16,089 nucleotides of DNA, from contig JAGUXE010000017.1 of assembly GCA_020061995.1 (NCBI GenBank), forward strand, positions 1-16,089, written 5' to 3'. Positions 15,693-16,089 of this stretch are shown here, in pieces (within the stretch, counting starts at the first letter, position 1; each line of letters starts with the position of its first letter). The DNA is from Ignavibacteriales bacterium (lineage in GTDB: Bacteria; Bacteroidota; Ignavibacteria; Ignavibacteriales; Ignavibacteriaceae). Below the pieces are notes generated by a model, which was not told where the DNA came from, searched no databases, and saw only the letters and a list, made by a program, of their open reading frames with translations. The position numbers and the translations under genes were made by a program.

Positions 15693-15876
15693 TTGCGGTT
15701 AAGCTGCTACCCATAACAAGAATACAGCACTGAAAAACCCAAGCCAATAATTATTAAAAAACTTTTTTATTAGAACTACTTTAGCCAAGAAACTTTAAAC
15801 GGAACACCAAACACTAAAATTTGTAAAATGCCGAATGCGAAAACGGCGTCCGCTTGCTTGGCAGGTTAGCCAGCAA
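15693..15876. repeat. Dispersed intergenic element II (cassette-boundary-like)
   Basis: Second copy of the element at 14787, same orientation, 906 bases away; the first 21 bases are 20/21 identical and later blocks keep their offsets, while the rest has diverged. It contains AAAAAA-C-TTTTTT at 15756-15768 and ends with a hairpin, TTGCTTGGC (15854-15862) against GCCAGCAA (15869-15876) with one bulged base. It lies directly upstream of the WYL gene and may hold its promoter. Confidence 0.55.
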
Positions 15877-15990
15877 ATGGTTGTTTGGAGAATTATTTTA
15901 AGTCTAATTTTTTCTACCACACCGTTTTTAATTAACTATTCAACTTCTAATTAAATGCACTATACATTAACCTATTTTATGTAAAGATTA

Positions 15991-16089
15991 TTATTCAATG
16001 GATTTCAAAGCGTGATAAAGTTTCAAAGTTATCTCCGGTATGGCCGCCATATTTTTCATATTTATACCGGTAAAATAGTAGATTATCGC
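15991..16089 (-). CDS. Possible C-terminal end of a gene running off the window
   Basis: On the - strand two overlapping frames are open from the window edge: one of 32 codons ending TAA at 15991-15993 (ending EITLKLYHALKSIE) and one of 30 codons ending TGA at 15995-15997 (containing YEKYGGHTGDNFETLSRFEIH). Either could be the tail of a gene, and both fit a same-strand order with the WYL gene, but the stretch is too short to choose. Between 15877 and 15990 I see only AT-rich sequence with no gene. Confidence 0.25.
   Translation of the reverse strand, partial: AIIYYFTGINMKNMAAIPEITLKLYHALKSIE

Noticed and set aside
14787..15713. Direct repeats as attachment sites of a prophage or integrative element
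   Set aside because: The unit is only about 0.9 kb with no integrase, recombinase or phage gene, and the similarity continues well beyond a simple att core.
15672..16089. Search for tRNA, rRNA or CRISPR in the tail
   Set aside because: No cloverleaf ending, rRNA segment or regularly spaced short repeats could be found here or elsewhere in the window.

Overview
The window is AT-rich chromosomal DNA. The start is densely packed with genes on the + strand (about 1-14523), and the tail (about 14524-16089) is gene-poor with its genes on the - strand. Protein styles (a GMSLGG esterase, MacB-like permeases, an HD-domain CCA enzyme), Shine-Dalgarno sequences that are weak or absent before several genes, and two TTG starts suggest a member of the FCB group, perhaps close to Ignavibacteria/Bacteroidetes. 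That placement is an inference from protein style; no rRNA or other taxonomic marker is present.

Region 1 (5-6104) holds housekeeping and membrane genes: murA (first committed step of peptidoglycan synthesis), an unusual seven-helix membrane protein carrying a HELAH zinc-peptidase motif and a TPR-like tail, an AI-2E/PerM family permease, and a CCA-adding tRNA nucleotidyltransferase with an HD domain that begins one base after the permease stop. The CCA enzyme has Glu where the first catalytic Asp of the DxD pair is expected.

Region 2 (6363-12435) is a complete tripartite efflux locus: a TolC-type outer membrane channel, a membrane-anchored periplasmic adaptor, a stand-alone MacB/LolD-type ABC ATPase, and two different MacB/FtsX-type permeases overlapping by one base. 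Together they would move a substrate from the inner membrane or periplasm across the outer membrane, with the two permeases possibly forming a heterodimer. A hairpin followed by six T's sits between the ATPase and the permeases and could reduce permease expression. The 258 bases before the channel gene contain an 8+8 inverted repeat.

Region 3 (12436-12823) has no gene. It holds a composite of palindromes, a 24-base-arm imperfect hairpin and a 28-base direct repeat, resembling a degenerate intergenic repeat element, followed by a candidate promoter. Region 4 (12824-14523) is a two-gene unit with an ATGA overlap: an exported alpha/beta-hydrolase esterase and a zinc-free MDR oxidoreductase.

Region 5 (14524-16089) looks accessory. 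Two related elements of roughly 185 bases share a 21-base block (20/21 identical) and further blocks at matching offsets. They bracket a single - strand gene for a SWIM zinc finger plus WYL domain protein. On the - strand the order is partial gene, element, WYL gene, element, small ORF. That cassette-like layout, with some motifs resembling integron attC core sites, is the most interesting part of the window, but the integron reading is unproven. No tRNA, rRNA, CRISPR array, transposase or integrase is visible.
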